A stretch of 64,000 nucleotides of DNA, from the NCBI GenBank assembly GCA_947646735.1, contig CANTFK010000752.1, positions 303,671 to 367,670 on the forward strand. Reading direction: 5' to 3'. Source of the stretch: Peronospora farinosa. Lineage: Eukaryota > Oomycota > Peronosporomycetes > Peronosporales > Peronosporaceae. Made by a program: the position numbers and the translations under genes. Below, one piece after another: positions 9,894 through 22,100 of the stretch. The notes under the pieces were generated by a model. That model was given only the letters and a program-made list of their open reading frames with translations, was not told the DNA's origin and ran no database searches. Each line of letters begins with the position of its first letter. Positions within the stretch are counted from its first letter, which is position 1.

Positions 9894-10753
9894 TCACTTC
9901 CCGTTGTTTTGAAATGGTCTGTTGAATTTTATTCAAAACAAATGTATAAATTTATAGAGAATATCAGATTATAAAAATATTAAAATTTAAAATTTAATAA
10001 TATTAAAATATAAAAATCATAAAAAAACAGAGAGCGGGCGGGCGTGTCACGTACCAATTACAATAAACAGCAAGCAGCCGCTACAACTCGAGCTTGAATC
10101 AAAATATCAAGCGTCAAAGACTCTACGATGAAGGCAGGACGGGAGATCTTACCGTCTTCTTTCTTTTGGTTTTTGTATGCGTCTTCTTAAGAGTGCGCAC
10201 TTTTCCGTCGTTTTTTATTTTCTTGTGAGCGAGCGGACAGGAAGTGGAGACCATCACTCTGACGGTTTTACTGCTCGATGATTGGTGGTATTTAGTGAGA
10301 GTGTGTCGTAATTGGCTGGCCTTACCATATGTTGTCAAATTGTGGTAATTGAGAAACAAAGATTGCAAATAGTATCGAAATAAATGCTACGAGTGCCAAA
10401 TTAGCATTTATTTTACCGTCAGCAAAAAGACACATTTTTTTTAGTCATGACGGTTGAAAATAGGTCATTTTTCGTTAATTCGACAAAAAAATACTTTATA
10501 TTCATATGCAAAACTGACTATTGGTACAAGATCCGTATATAATTTTAGAAACAACAAAATTCTGACAATTAACAAAATGCTCGTATTTTGTAAATTTTCA
10601 GAATTTTGTTGTTTCTATATCTACAAAGTCATTTCTCTTGGTAGCCATCTCATGTCTACCACACGAATCTTCCGTCACATACGTGGCATAACTTCATAAT
10701 TCAAATTGGTCTTAAAGTAGCAAGTGAGTTTTCTTGTATCACATTTCACAGGG
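9894..10753. promoter_or_regulatory. Divergent intergenic region between fusion gene and SND1
   Basis: 860 bp separating two divergently transcribed genes. The part nearest the fusion gene (about 9920-10025) is extremely AT-rich. A perfect 18-bp inverted repeat lies at 10547-10564 / 10599-10616, about 140-210 bp before the SND1 start. Open frames of about 80 codons here look like chance. Promoters of both genes must lie here, but individual sites cannot be assigned. Confidence 0.5.
10547..10616. repeat. Perfect 18-bp inverted repeat (hairpin)
   Basis: The left arm AGAAACAACAAAATTCTG at 10547-10564 and its exact reverse complement at 10599-10616 flank a 34-nt loop. The loop holds a second small complementarity (CAAAAT...ATTTTG). 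It lies upstream of SND1 and could be a short MITE, a 5' UTR hairpin or a cruciform. Only the symmetry itself is observed. Confidence 0.85.
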
Positions 10754-13555
10754 ATGGCTTCAGGTCACGCTACTGTCAAGGCTGTTCTATCAGGCGATAC
10801 ACTTGTGCTTATGGGTACAGCTACGAATGGTCCTCCACCCGAATTAATGCTTACGCTTTCATCATTACAAGCCCCACGTCTTGCACGTTCTCCTGAACAA
10901 ATTAATGAACCATATGCTTGGGCCAGTCGGGAACATTTACGCAAATTATGTGTGGGAAAAGTCGTTCGATTTCAAGTTGAGTACCGTATCTCGAGTATTA
11001 GTCGTGATTTTGGCTCTGTATGGCTGCCAATAAACAGTCGAGGCGTTGAAGAGAATCTGTGTGTGATTCAAGCACGAACAGGTTACGCGAAGGTAAAAAC
11101 GCTCGACCAATCACGTGATGGTGTATGTGGAGATTATGATAAAATGGTGCAGCAAGAACAAGTGGCCATGGACGAGAAAAAAGGCATGTATGCCGATGCG
11201 GACATAGAGTCGAATGCGACTGTTCAGTGGCTTGGGGCTGATGGAGCGACATTATTGGAACAATACAAGGGAAAATTAGTTCAAGCTGTTGTCGAGTCAG
11301 TGAGAGATGGAGCATCTCTTCGAGTGATCTTAAAGCCTTCGTTGCAATTAGTCAATTTTGGACTGGCTGGAGTGCAATGTCCACGAGTTAATCAGCCAGG
11401 GAATGCTGCTGCTGCTGCTACTGCAGAAGGAGGAAAAGCTAATGCTGTGAATGCGACGTCGTCGTCGACTCTGACGGGTCCAGCACCTCATGCGCGAGAA
11501 GCTAAGCATTTCACCGAGGTGCGACTGCTCCATCGTGACGTGGAGCTCAAGCTAGAGGGTGTGGACAAGTATGGCAATTTGTTTGGCAGTGTGGTGCACC
11601 CATCGGGTAACAATATCAGTGTGGAACTGCTAAAGAACGGACTAGGTTGGATGGCAGACTGGAGCTCGTCGTTCACGAGTGCTTCAGCACGTGCTGCAAT
11701 GCGCGCAGCGGAGAAGGAGGCAAAGCATACAAAATTGCGTGTGTGGCGGGAATATGAGGCACCCGTGCTGCATTCTCCCAAGCATCTGACCGGTACGGTG
11801 GTGGAAGTCATTAGCGGTGACTGCCTCGTTGTCTATGTTCCTGATGCAGCGACTCCAGCTGAGCAGGAAAAGCGTATTTATCTGAGCTCGCTACGTGCAC
11901 CACGTCTTGGAAATGCTCGTCGCGGTGAATCGGGTGCGCCGTATGCTGCGGAGGCTAAAGAGTTTCTGCGCCACCGTGCCATTGCAAAAACCGTGCACGT
12001 TGAGGTCGAGTATGAAAAACCCAGCGCTTCTGGCCAGGGTGATGCAATGTTGTTTGCTTCGGTATTCCTCGAGCCGTCTTCAAACGCGATGAAGAAGAAT
12101 CCACAAGCAAAGGGTGCAAACCTTGCTATCGATATCGTTACCGCTGGTCTGGCTGAGGTGGTGCGTCACCGCCCCGAAGAGGAGAAAAGCGAATACTATG
12201 ACGATCTCGTAACGGCAGAGACAAAGGCTCAGACACAGAAGAAGAATTTGCACTCCTCAAAGGAGCCTCCTACTACCGAACGTCGTGTAACCGACCTGTG
12301 TTTCGATTCTACGAAAGCCAAGCAGTTTTTACCTTTCCTAAAGCGTGAACGATCGACTCGTGCTGTGGTAGAGCACGTCTACTCGGCCACACGCCTGAAG
12401 CTTTTTGTCCCCAAGGAAAACTGTCTCATAAATTTCGTAGTTGCCGGTATCAAGTGCCCGCAGCCTGCCCGTCACGGAGCAATGGGTGTGATTGTGGCAC
12501 CAGCAGAGCCTTTCGGCGAAGAGGCGAAGCTGTTCACGAAACGCGGCGTCATGCAACGTGAGGTGATGGTGGAATTTGAGGATATGGATCGCGGTGGCAA
12601 CGCTTTCGGTCCTTTGTTCGTGGTTCCGGATGGCGGTGGTAAACCTCTGTCTGATGAGGAGCACAACTTCGGCGTGCGTCTGCTAGAGGAGGGTCTTGCC
12701 TGGGTGGATTCTTTCAGTGTCGAGCGCACTGCAATGGGCAATGTGCTTCAGCGTGCAGAGGAGCGTGCGAAAGTGCAGAAGAAGAAGTATTGGGCCTTGT
12801 ACGACGCTCAAGCTGTGGCCAAGGCTGCCCAGACAAAGCAGGTGAAGACGAAGGACGACGTGATCCCGCGTGTGAAGCTTTCGGAGATCATCAGTGGCAC
12901 CCATTTTTACATTCAAAATGTGGGCGACCGCAACTGCGCCGCTGTGGAGGAGAAAATGAAAGCATTTACGCGTATGCACGGATTGTCTGGTAAGGCCTTC
13001 GAGGTGCGCCGTAACACTGTGTGTGCTGCGCTCTTTGATGATGCTAATGGTCCCACCTGGAACCGAGCTAAGGTTGAGTATGTTCACCCGGACGGATCTG
13101 CCCGTGTTCGCTTCCTTGACTACGGTAACGAGACGACTGTGACGGCCAATGGTCTGCGTCCACTCGACGCTGACGTGCTGCAGTTCCCTCCTCAGGCGAA
13201 GGAAGCAACGTTCGCCTGGATCAAGCCGTTGGCGGCGACGGAGGAGTTTGGAGCTGATGCTGCCATGCGTCTCGGCGAAGTTGCTTGGGGAAAGACTCTT
13301 TCCTGCCGTATTCACAGCATCGAGGACCACGGTTGCATGCAAGTGTCCCTTTACCTACCGGGTGGCAAGAGCGTCTCGGAAAGTTTAGTAGAAGCTGGTC
13401 TGCTGCGCATCGACCGCAAGGCACTCCGCGATGTCTTGTTGTACCAGAAGCCTGTTGTTGACGGCCTGCTTAACGCACAGGAATCCGCTAAGAAGCAGCG
13501 TCTTTGCCTGTGGCAGTACGGCGATATCGAGTCCGACGACGAGCATGGTTTGTAG
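10754..13555 (+). CDS. SND1: Staphylococcal nuclease / Tudor domain protein (Tudor-SN, p100)
   Basis: A single-exon frame of 933 aa from ATG 10754. The same frame is open 30 nt further up but has no upstream ATG. Four tandem SN-like OB folds are visible, each opening with a recognisable beta-barrel strand: SGDTLVLMG near residue 14, VESVRDGASLRVILKPSLQL near 180, EVISGDCLVVYVPD near 355, and EHVYSATRLKLFVP near 540. A Tudor domain follows around residues 720-800 (WNRAKVEYVHPDGSARVRFLDYGNE, the aromatic-cage core), then a split fifth SN fold at the C-terminus. This architecture and length match eukaryotic SND1, which binds RNA and acts in splicing, mRNA stability, stress granules and small-RNA pathways. 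An Ala-rich GCT-repeat tract near residues 218-226 is a local oddity. Confidence 0.96.
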   Translation: MASGHATVKAVLSGDTLVLMGTATNGPPPELMLTLSSLQAPRLARSPEQINEPYAWASREHLRKLCVGKVVRFQVEYRISSISRDFGSVWLPINSRGVEENLCVIQARTGYAKVKTLDQSRDGVCGDYDKMVQQEQVAMDEKKGMYADADIESNATVQWLGADGATLLEQYKGKLVQAVVESVRDGASLRVILKPSLQLVNFGLAGVQCPRVNQPGNAAAAATAEGGKANAVNATSSSTLTGPAPHAREAKHFTEVRLLHRDVELKLEGVDKYGNLFGSVVHPSGNNISVELLKNGLGWMADWSSSFTSASARAAMRAAEKEAKHTKLRVWREYEAPVLHSPKHLTGTVVEVISGDCLVVYVPDAATPAEQEKRIYLSSLRAPRLGNARRGESGAPYAAEAKEFLRHRAIAKTVHVEVEYEKPSASGQGDAMLFASVFLEPSSNAMKKNPQAKGANLAIDIVTAGLAEVVRHRPEEEKSEYYDDLVTAETKAQTQKKNLHSSKEPPTTERRVTDLCFDSTKAKQFLPFLKRERSTRAVVEHVYSATRLKLFVPKENCLINFVVAGIKCPQPARHGAMGVIVAPAEPFGEEAKLFTKRGVMQREVMVEFEDMDRGGNAFGPLFVVPDGGGKPLSDEEHNFGVRLLEEGLAWVDSFSVERTAMGNVLQRAEERAKVQKKKYWALYDAQAVAKAAQTKQVKTKDDVIPRVKLSEIISGTHFYIQNVGDRNCAAVEEKMKAFTRMHGLSGKAFEVRRNTVCAALFDDANGPTWNRAKVEYVHPDGSARVRFLDYGNETTVTANGLRPLDADVLQFPPQAKEATFAWIKPLAATEEFGADAAMRLGEVAWGKTLSCRIHSIEDHGCMQVSLYLPGGKSVSESLVEAGLLRIDRKALRDVLLYQKPVVDGLLNAQESAKKQRLCLWQYGDIESDDEHGL

Positions 13556-13692
13556 GATGCACTCTGGTGAAACAGACCTGACCGATAGCACCTCAAGATC
13601 AAACGTAAAATGTAAGCATCTAACGAAATGAGTGACCGAAACTGAGGATCCAAATTATTATTCTTCGGCGTGGATAGCACGCACATCTGAGC

Positions 13693-15679
13693 TTATTCAA
13701 GGGCAGGCATATCATCAAACTCCTCGGCCTCCGCTTTTAACTTCTCCTGCTTCTCGAGCTCTTTATTCTTGGCCTCCAAACGATCAAAGATTTTTTCCTT
13801 GTACAACTTCTTCTCCTCCTCTTTATACTTGGCCGCATACTTGTTTAACAACATCTACGCGGAGGAGACACAAACAAATCAGAAGATAACATCCAAAACT
13901 TTCGATTCAAAGCAGTGCGTACGTGACTTCGCTTGAGTTCAGCTAGTGCGTGCACCAATTTACGATCGTTGGAGTCGCCAATGAGCTTCTTTGCGTTGTC
14001 GAAGCTTTTTTCTGCCTCTGACGCATACTCGAAACCCTTGTCAACAATCCAAAACTCGCCTTTCTTTTCCTTCTCCAACTCGCCCTTTAGTTTTTCTGTA
14101 AACACAAGGCCCCGACGGAAATGACCCTTGCTGTTGCTCGAATCAAGAAGTATAGCCTATCCAAATACAAACTCATTAAAAAGCGGCCTTGGATACTTGC
14201 TTGAAGCAAACACCTACCTGGTCGCAATCCCAGAGCGCATCGTCAATCTTTGCCAGCTTGATCTTACACAGTGCTCGGTTAAGGTAAAGCACCAGTTTTA
14301 CTTTGTTGACCTTGTCCTTGTCTTCTTGTGACACAAAGTTCTCCCACTCTTCCTTTGCGTAAAATATGTGGACAAAACCCTTCGACCAATAAATAAACGT
14401 AAGTATACCTGGCAAAGCTATCGGAAATAAAAGTCTAGCAAACATACCGAGTCGTAACATTGTTGTGCCTGATCGTAATCTTGATTAGCGATGAGAGCAT
14501 TACCTTTCTCCTTCTGTTCCAATGCGCTTTCAATGCGTGCATCTGGAATCGCAGTGTAGCCAAGGAAGCAGATAAAATTTTGCTATTTCTCTCAAAAGAA
14601 ACTCCTTAACATACGTACCAACCGTAGGTGGAGGGTTCTCCTCCAGCAATTTCTGATCCTCTTCGTTCTGTTTCTTGCGGGATTCTGCGAGTTCTGCTTG
14701 GGTAGGAAAGCGAGGCAGGGGATCCTGTTCAATATAGAAAAAACCAGCACGACACCACCTATCAGCATCACGTCGTAAAAAGCATCAGAACAGGGGCACA
14801 CACGCACCTTGAAACTTATCAGCTCAATTTCAAAATCAAGAGTCTCATCAGGTTCTACTTTCGGTGCAAACCCCTTCTGGCCGTATCCATACTCGGGAGC
14901 AATGATAAAACGTGCCACCTCACCCACAATCATTGTGGCCACACCAATATCCCATCCCTTGATCACTTTTTCTGTAATTCATTTTTATCCAAAAACCATG
15001 TGAGCCCCTATCACTCTTTTCTCTCCAACAAATACATCCCATCTCACCTCGACCCAACTGAAACTCAAACGGATCATCCGTTCCGCCCACATGTTTCCCA
15101 TCCAACATATCACGTCTACAACACAAAAGTTGTAAAATTAGCAACTTTTGTTAGTAAAAATTTCAAAATAAGTAAATCTTTCTCAAAAATACGTCGTGTC
15201 AAAAATAGATCCATCCATTAATCGCCCCACATAATGTACTGTCAAAAATAACCAGCAATCATGCCACAAAGTGTCAGCATAATCACGTTATAATCTCATC
15301 TACAATTTCGTACCAATAGTTGGACAGCCTTCTTCCAATTTCTGAATCATGCTTTCTCCTTGGCGAATAATCTCTCATGCACATTAAATTTACACAAAAA
15401 GACGTGGTATCAAAATATAAAAAACCCAATTTGAACAATTCAAATCCCTAAATTTTCAAAAAAATTTACCTTTTTAAGCACACCACCGTCCGCACCAGGT
15501 GAAATGTCCACAAACCCTTCGTCTCGGCAAAACCTGTTGCTGTCCGGGTCAAAGAAAAGTTTTGTAACACGAGCACAGTGTGTACAGATCTTCTGTGGGT
15601 TCGTCACAACCCCCAAACCAAAGCCGCCACACTCGACGCAGCGGGGAAAGTCGGCGCACAAGTCATGAAGCTCTGCCAT
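13693..15679 (-). CDS. FKBP-type peptidyl-prolyl isomerase with TPR domain and N-terminal Cys4 module
   Basis: Ten exons (15470-15679, 15314-15371, 15193-15238, 15048-15115, 14808-14971, 14619-14724, 14448-14542, 14218-14379, 13923-14156, 13693-13854) total 1305 nt, or 434 aa, all in phase. Residues 1-50 hold two CxxC pairs (CVEC and CTHC) spaced like a zinc ribbon. One FKBP domain follows at ~55-160: VHYVGRLMDGSIFDTT, FQLGREKVIKGWDIGVATM, and APEYGYGQKGFAPKVEPDETLDFEIELISF. A TPR domain occupies ~195-380, with KGNALIANQDYDQAQQCYDS and LYLNRALCKIKLAKIDDALWDCDQ. The charged C-terminal coil ends in EEFDDMPALE. FKBP-TPR immunophilins are Hsp90 co-chaperones. The zinc-ribbon-like front end is not part of the usual family. 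The gene is convergent with SND1 across only 137 bp. Confidence 0.93.
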
Positions 15680-16154
15680 TATTATGTAAATTAATGGGTA
15701 TTTCAACCTTATGTACACTTTAGGTCAGATTAGTGTGGTGTACACACATGCAGGATACATTGAAGCTATACTACGGCTACGGTATCGCAAACTAATGTCT
15801 CCCAGTCATATTAACACTGGCGGAGCAAGTGCATCATCCCGATTGTAATGAGAGTGCATCTCGTACAGGAACTTCTGTTTTTGTTTTGACTGGTGCTGGA
15901 AATTCGATGCGTATGTGAAACATCAAGCGGCACCTGTCAACGAACAGCACTTGCTCCCATATGTTATGATAGACAGGGGTATCATCAGAGTGAAGTCTCT
16001 AACACCATGTCAATATCTTTGTAGCCTAGCCGCGTGTCCTTGTTAATGCCCACAACCGGTTAATAGAAAAGGCTCTTCTTCACCGTGTGAAGTTTCCAAT
16101 TGGAGACTCTATTCGTCGGTCTATCATGTTTGCAGCTCAAGTAGAGCTTAGGAC
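15680..16154. other. Intergenic spacer upstream of FKBP, downstream of midasin
   Basis: 475 bp. It should contain the FKBP promoter and the midasin 3' end, which are transcribed in the same direction. No coding region, repeat or structure is apparent. Confidence 0.4.
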
Positions 16155-19100
16155 TCAGTTCTTGGCTTGTAACATCTCAAACCATTGACGGAGTGAGTCG
16201 GACAGGATTTCCGGTAGCATCGCCGACATAGGCAGCAGCACATAATACGGGAAGGGATAGTTCTCCAGATACGGCACCATGCGCACCTTGCCTTTGTCGA
16301 ACGTGACACTCTGCGTATCCAGAATAGATGTCTGCTGCTGATTGCTCCGACTCTCGGCTGCGCCTTGATCTACAATGAGCAAGACGATGAGCTGCTGGCG
16401 CTCGAGAGCCATCTCGATCAGTTTACGGATACGCACACGGCCATCCGAGTCGAAGCGGCCATCCGAGATTAAAAACACGATCTGCGTGAACTCAACTGCG
16501 CTGCTGGCAGCTAAAGATGACTGTTTAGCCGTCTCGAGCACCTGCAAGATTGTGTCTAACGTCTGCACCATGTTGGTCTTCTTCTGCTGAAAGCCGAAAC
16601 GGCCGATGAGACGACTGCCAGCATCATCCGTGAAAGGCATGTCAAAAGCGTGCAGCAGCTCTAAATCCTGACCAAACTTGACAACAGATAGCTCGCCGAC
16701 CTCAAGCTGCGTCATGCCCTTGCACAGCGTGGCAAGCGCCTCCAGAGCTAAGCGACCAGCATGGTTGTCCGCCATGGACTCGGAGTCGTCGATCGCCAGC
16801 ATTACCTGGTACTGACGCTTAGACGGTCGTGTACGTCGTAGCCAGATCTTGTCCTTGCGGAACTGACTCGCAATGTATGGGATTACTTTGCGCATGTTGA
16901 TGCGCTTACCCGTACGGAAGTCGCCCTCCAGCTTAGCACGAAGAATAGGCTCCAGGACTAACCGGAGCTGCTCGCACAAACGCTGCGACGCGCCAGCAGT
17001 CAATGCAGTATACTTGGCCCACAACTCCGCACCGCGTTCCTGCTCCGACTGCGACGACCACTTAGCGATGAACGAGTCCAGCTCATCACGCAACCTAGCA
17101 GCCTCATCTGGAGACAGCAAGGTCACCGCGCTAGCCTCCGTCTCATCGCCTTCTTGTTGGTCATTCGTAGTGCTGGTCAAGTCTAAGTCTCGCAATCTCG
17201 ATGGAAGCGCGTGCTCCTCTTCCTCGTTCAGAAGCTTGTGGTCTCCATCGTCGGTGGAACTCTCCGGCTGCACCTCTTGTGCATCCAGTCTCTCCTGCTT
17301 TGTCGCGTTATCATTGGCTGCATCCAAGTCAGGCTTGGGCTCCTGCTTTACAGGCTTAGGCGTACTCGTTCTCTCGTGCTCATCGATTGCTTCTTTCATC
17401 TTCTCTTCGTCAGATTCTAAAGCCACCGCTTCAGCACTAGGGTTCATCTCCTCTTTCTCGACAGCATCGTTCTTCTCCTCTTCAGATCGGGGCTGATTCA
17501 TTATTTGGTTCTCATCGGCAGCAGCCAGTGCGTGTTCTACGTCCACCATTTCCTCGTCATCATCAACAAACTCCGCTGCTGTCATTTCATTTGCCTTCTC
17601 CTGCTTCGGGGAGCGGTTGTCATTTGCCTCCTTCTCCTCCTCTGTGCGATCAACCATCTCCACACGCTTTTTCCAGTGCTCCTGCACCTCCTGGGCATTC
17701 CGGTAAGGATTCGGCTCACGACGGTCGCGACGAGTCTTGCGAGGAATTTCTTGATGCAGGTTTTTATCGACCTGCGACTGTGGCTTCCATTCCTGCTTAG
17801 AATCCTGAAGATTATTGCTGGACTGTTTTTGAGCACGGCTACAGCTGCTGTCGTCGTTACTCTGTTCCTGTTCCGGCGCATTGGTGTCTTCCATTTTCTG
17901 GTCCTCTGCCTCCCGCTCCTCCGCTTCTAGTTCATCCTGGCCATTTTTCGATTGAGTACCAGCAACACTGGAAGCTGCTTGTTCTTCCTCAGCACTATCA
18001 GGAGCATCAGGCAGTTCTTCTGCATCTTCATTGATTTCCTCCTCAGTAGCGTCTAGGTCATCTTCAAGACCGCCGCCTCCTAGCTGAACCGCATTGTCTA
18101 GCTGCTCATCTTCCTTATCTCCTTCGGCGTCCTCGTCTTCCTCATCACCACCGATTTCTTCTCCATTTGCACCATCGTCAGCCATTTCGTCCATCTTTTC
18201 ATCATCAGGTTCGCACCCGTCGGCGTCACCACTGTCGTCGCCCTCTTCATCGTCATTGTCAATTTGCATATCTTCCGGAAAATTGTCCTCATGCTCCTCC
18301 ATTGCTTCTTCCTCTCCATGGCCATCCTCTTGCTCTGTTGGGTCGACATCGTGATGGTCTTCGTATTTGTCCTCAAAGTCGTCGTTGACCTGATTTTCCA
18401 TCTTCTCGTCTTCGCCATCATCGCCATCAACATCATCATGATTAGCACCCTTATCATCCGACTCATCAAGCGGCGGCTTCTGCTTGTCCTCTTCCTTCGT
18501 GTTTGAGTCGTCCTTACTTTCCTCGTCACCTTCCTTGCCGCGCACTTCGTCTTCTAGTGCTTCGCCTTTCACCTTTGAGTCTTCTTCAAACTTCTCCTTC
18601 TCCTTGTCAATGTTATCTTCATCGTCGTCCGAGTCCTCACCCCACATCTTTTCGTCCACTACATTCTCATCGTCTTGGTCAAACTCGCCCATTTCACGGT
18701 CAAGTTCTTCTTCGTCTTCATTATCGTCCTGGTCTTCCTCTATTTCGTCTTCAGGGACGTCCTGCATTGCACCTTCAAAGTCATTTTGCATTTCTAGGCC
18801 CGTATCTTCAGGTTGCTCGTCAGCTGATGGTTTTGGTTCCTCCTGCTGTTCTCCCTTTAAACCCAAAAGTTGCTCTTCGTCCTCGATTTCGTGACTTACG
18901 TCCTTCTTTCCTTCACCCTCGCCCATGCCAGTTCCTTCCACATCGTCCTGGAACTGCATCTTTCCAGAGCCTCCGTCACCCTCTTCATCGTTCTTCCCCT
19001 CGTTCGTTCGGCAAAAGCCGTGCTGGAACAGGTTCCGAAAGATTCGTATGAGAACGTACTCGAGTTTCATCACACTCTTGTGTGCCACTAGGAAGTCGAC

Positions 19101-22100
19101 AAGCAGTTGTCGGCTAATACCACGCACATCGACCAGGGCCGGCTCAAAGCGTTCCAGAAGCGTTAGTGATGTAGTAAACACCCGCTTCCACTCCTCCGAC
19201 GAAAAGCTAACAAGCTGATCGTACTGATGCTGCAACAAGTCCAGTAGATTGGCAAGCAGCGATGCGATGAGACTTACGCGCGAGTCCTTCACCATCATAG
19301 ACAACGTGGCTAGCTGACTTTGAAGTGACTGCGCCTCGTTTTCTGCGTCCTGTTCAGCATTTTGAGTGGGCGTTGATTCCGTTTCTTTCGATATCTTCGT
19401 CAGATCTTGAATTGACACCAGCACAGTCTCAACAAGCTTGTCGTACTTTTCACTAAATGTTGCCATCGATTGCGCGCTTTCACGCTCGTATACTTGACGG
19501 TTAGCACTTGACAAGAGCGAGCTAGCACTACTTCCACTTAGTGTCTGCTTAAACTTGCTATCAACGCGAATGATGCCAGCGTACTCAACGAGAAACTCAT
19601 CAAAGCAAGTCGGTATCGTCACGGTCCCAAATGTTGATTCAATGTTTGCCAGAAACGACTGAATCGCGCTAAAGTGGGCACTATTAGCCTTCAGCACAGC
19701 AGTTGCCACAGGTATTGGCGAGACATTTGATGACGAATGAACTCGCGAAATGACTGGGGACACACCATATACACGTTTTGATGGTTGGGCAAAGGCCATA
19801 ATAGCGGCATCACCACCTGCATCTTCGCTAGCGTTCACGACACGGTAGGGAATTGCAGGCACACCAAGCGACTGCGTCAGCCCAGCACTTTCAACAAGCG
19901 ACTCCTGGATGGCATTGCATCGCTCAATAATACGCTGGAATTGAAGACAAGCTTCCGTCACTACCAATGCGGTCTCCGACGACTGCTGTAGGATCTCTAC
20001 CACATATGTTTCAAGCTCACGCAGACAGGGGCGCAACGCAACGACGGATTCAAGCTGAAACGCTTGCCACTCACTAGCAATTTTGGGGTCAACAGCAGTA
20101 TCACCACAAACGAGATAGTTTGTTTTGAACTCCTTCATCAACTTAAGCGACGTCAATCCGTCAACAAGCTTCTCATGACTGAGTGAAGCGGCGTGAAGGA
20201 TCTGTCGCTGCTGTAGCATTGTATAAAGCATATTCTCCGCGTAACCACTCATGCGCTCGATTTCGCTTGAAGAAAGATCATGCGAAAAGTTTGTCACTGA
20301 GCTGTACCGCAACGATGCCAGCTGGCCTAGAAATCGGTAATAATATCCGTCAGCTCGCTGCCATAGCCACATCGGTGAATTCTTCGTCAAAGCTTCTTCC
20401 GACAATTCACCTGGCTGCACGAAGCCGGGCTGTTTGCGCTTCGTTTTGCCTCGCTTGGTCTTGCCTTTCTGTCCGCCACACGCAGTCGGGAAGCTCACGG
20501 GATCCGCCGCATAATCAAATTGGTCAACATTTAGACAGTTCTCTACATCAGGCACGTCTAACTCAAACAACCGCTGAATGTGTTGCTGCTCAGCTGGCAA
20601 CTGCAGTCGGTGGTATGCCATACCCTGGGTCTTCAGCTCCCTTAGTAGATCAATTAATGCTTTCTTCTTTGCACCCTTCGGCAGCCCCGTTGCCTTCTGG
20701 AGTTTAAACATCCGGTAGAAAATAGTTTCACAAAGATCCTCACACAAGGCGCGCACCTGCTGGCGGCGCTCCACCTGATTCTGCGATAAGATGTGCTCCA
20801 GGGTATACTGCGCAATTCGCTTTGAGAGCGTTGAAAGTTTCTTTGCATACGTAGACATTGGAAGCGACAAACCATCTTCGCTTGATACGATATAAGGTGA
20901 GCTTGTATACATTAATCGCAACACGGGTGGCCTCTCGAAATCCTGTGGTTCCTCCTCCACCAGCACCTTGGTCTTAGATTTTCGCACCCTCGGTAGTCTC
21001 TCCACTTAAAAAAGCCTCCTTAGCATCCTGATCCTTTTCCTGCTGAACATCCATTGGGACCACAACATCGTCGCTAAGACCTGCAAGCTCTGTCTTTGTT
21101 GAGCGAATTCCAACAAAACCGCATTCCTTCGTAATCCCACTGTCCGTTGAAGCATCAATAACGGATTGCATGGACGCATTCAGCACAGAATCGTAATCAC
21201 GTACAAACTTCATTAGTTTGCGGTGCGACTTTTCCGCAGATTCTGCAAGCGAGTAATACGTTTGTTCATCCCACCGGCAGATTTTGACAAACTCCACCAA
21301 TTTACGCTGAATCGGCGCCTTAAGACCACTCCACTGACGCTCCAAGTATCCCAAATGTTGCCCGTAGTACCGGTACAAATGGTACAGCATATTTGCCAGC
21401 GCATGTTTCAAAGGCATTGTATCAAAGTTGGTCGATTTTCTCTGGCGCTCGGAGGGGCTCCAAAGCTCCATGAACAGCTGTGAGCAGAACGAATACACCA
21501 CACGTAGGCGAGTTTCGTATTGGCCGATAGGACATGAACGAATATAAGCATCCAATGTTTCGAATAATCGGGTCATGAACTCACGCTGCCTAGCTTGGCT
21601 CTCTCGTGCGGCAGCGCTCAGTGCCGAGATGCCAACTTTACAGTTGACCAGTGTAAAAACCCACAGCGACAGGCGGTTCAGGTGAAGCCACTGCACATTT
21701 TGTGGATTCCTTCTGCTAGTATCAATATCACGCAAGATGTCAGCGTCCGATTCAAACTGAGCCGTAAGCAGAGAGTACATGCTAATCCACGTCTTCTGTG
21801 CCATGAAACGGTGCTGTTTTTCCTTCACATAAAGTAGATGGGGCCACGAGTACAGCTCCAGCTTTCGCCACCGCGTGACCAAGGCTGACAGAGCGCTTAG
21901 TTCATCACTTATCGAGTAAGCCCGTGCCGCATACATCTCCCACTCCTGAGCCTTACGAAGCAATAGTTCTACCCCAGTGAGCGTGCGAACCAGCGGAGAG
22001 CTGATCTCGAAGTTGCGGATACGATCGGCAACGAGCACAATTTGCTGTAGAATAGCATGATCGGGCCATTGAGCCAAAAGTGACTGAACCTTGACCATCA

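Noticed and set aside
10454..10699. 81-codon plus-strand frame upstream of SND1
   Set aside because: AT-rich, spans the perfect inverted repeat, and has no conserved features.
10724..10753. An intron GTGAGT...CACAG directly before the SND1 ATG
   Set aside because: At about 29 bp it is far shorter than any other intron in the window; the ATG at 10754 needs no splicing.
12683..13342. 219-codon minus-strand frame inside SND1
   Set aside because: It lies fully antisense to well-conserved SN and Tudor domains and shows no domain of its own.
16873..19218. Several plus-strand frames (Ser-, Leu- or Pro-rich) opposite midasin
   Set aside because: They are antisense shadows of the Asp/Glu-rich midasin tail; GAA/GAT codons read backward give Ser/Leu-rich frames.
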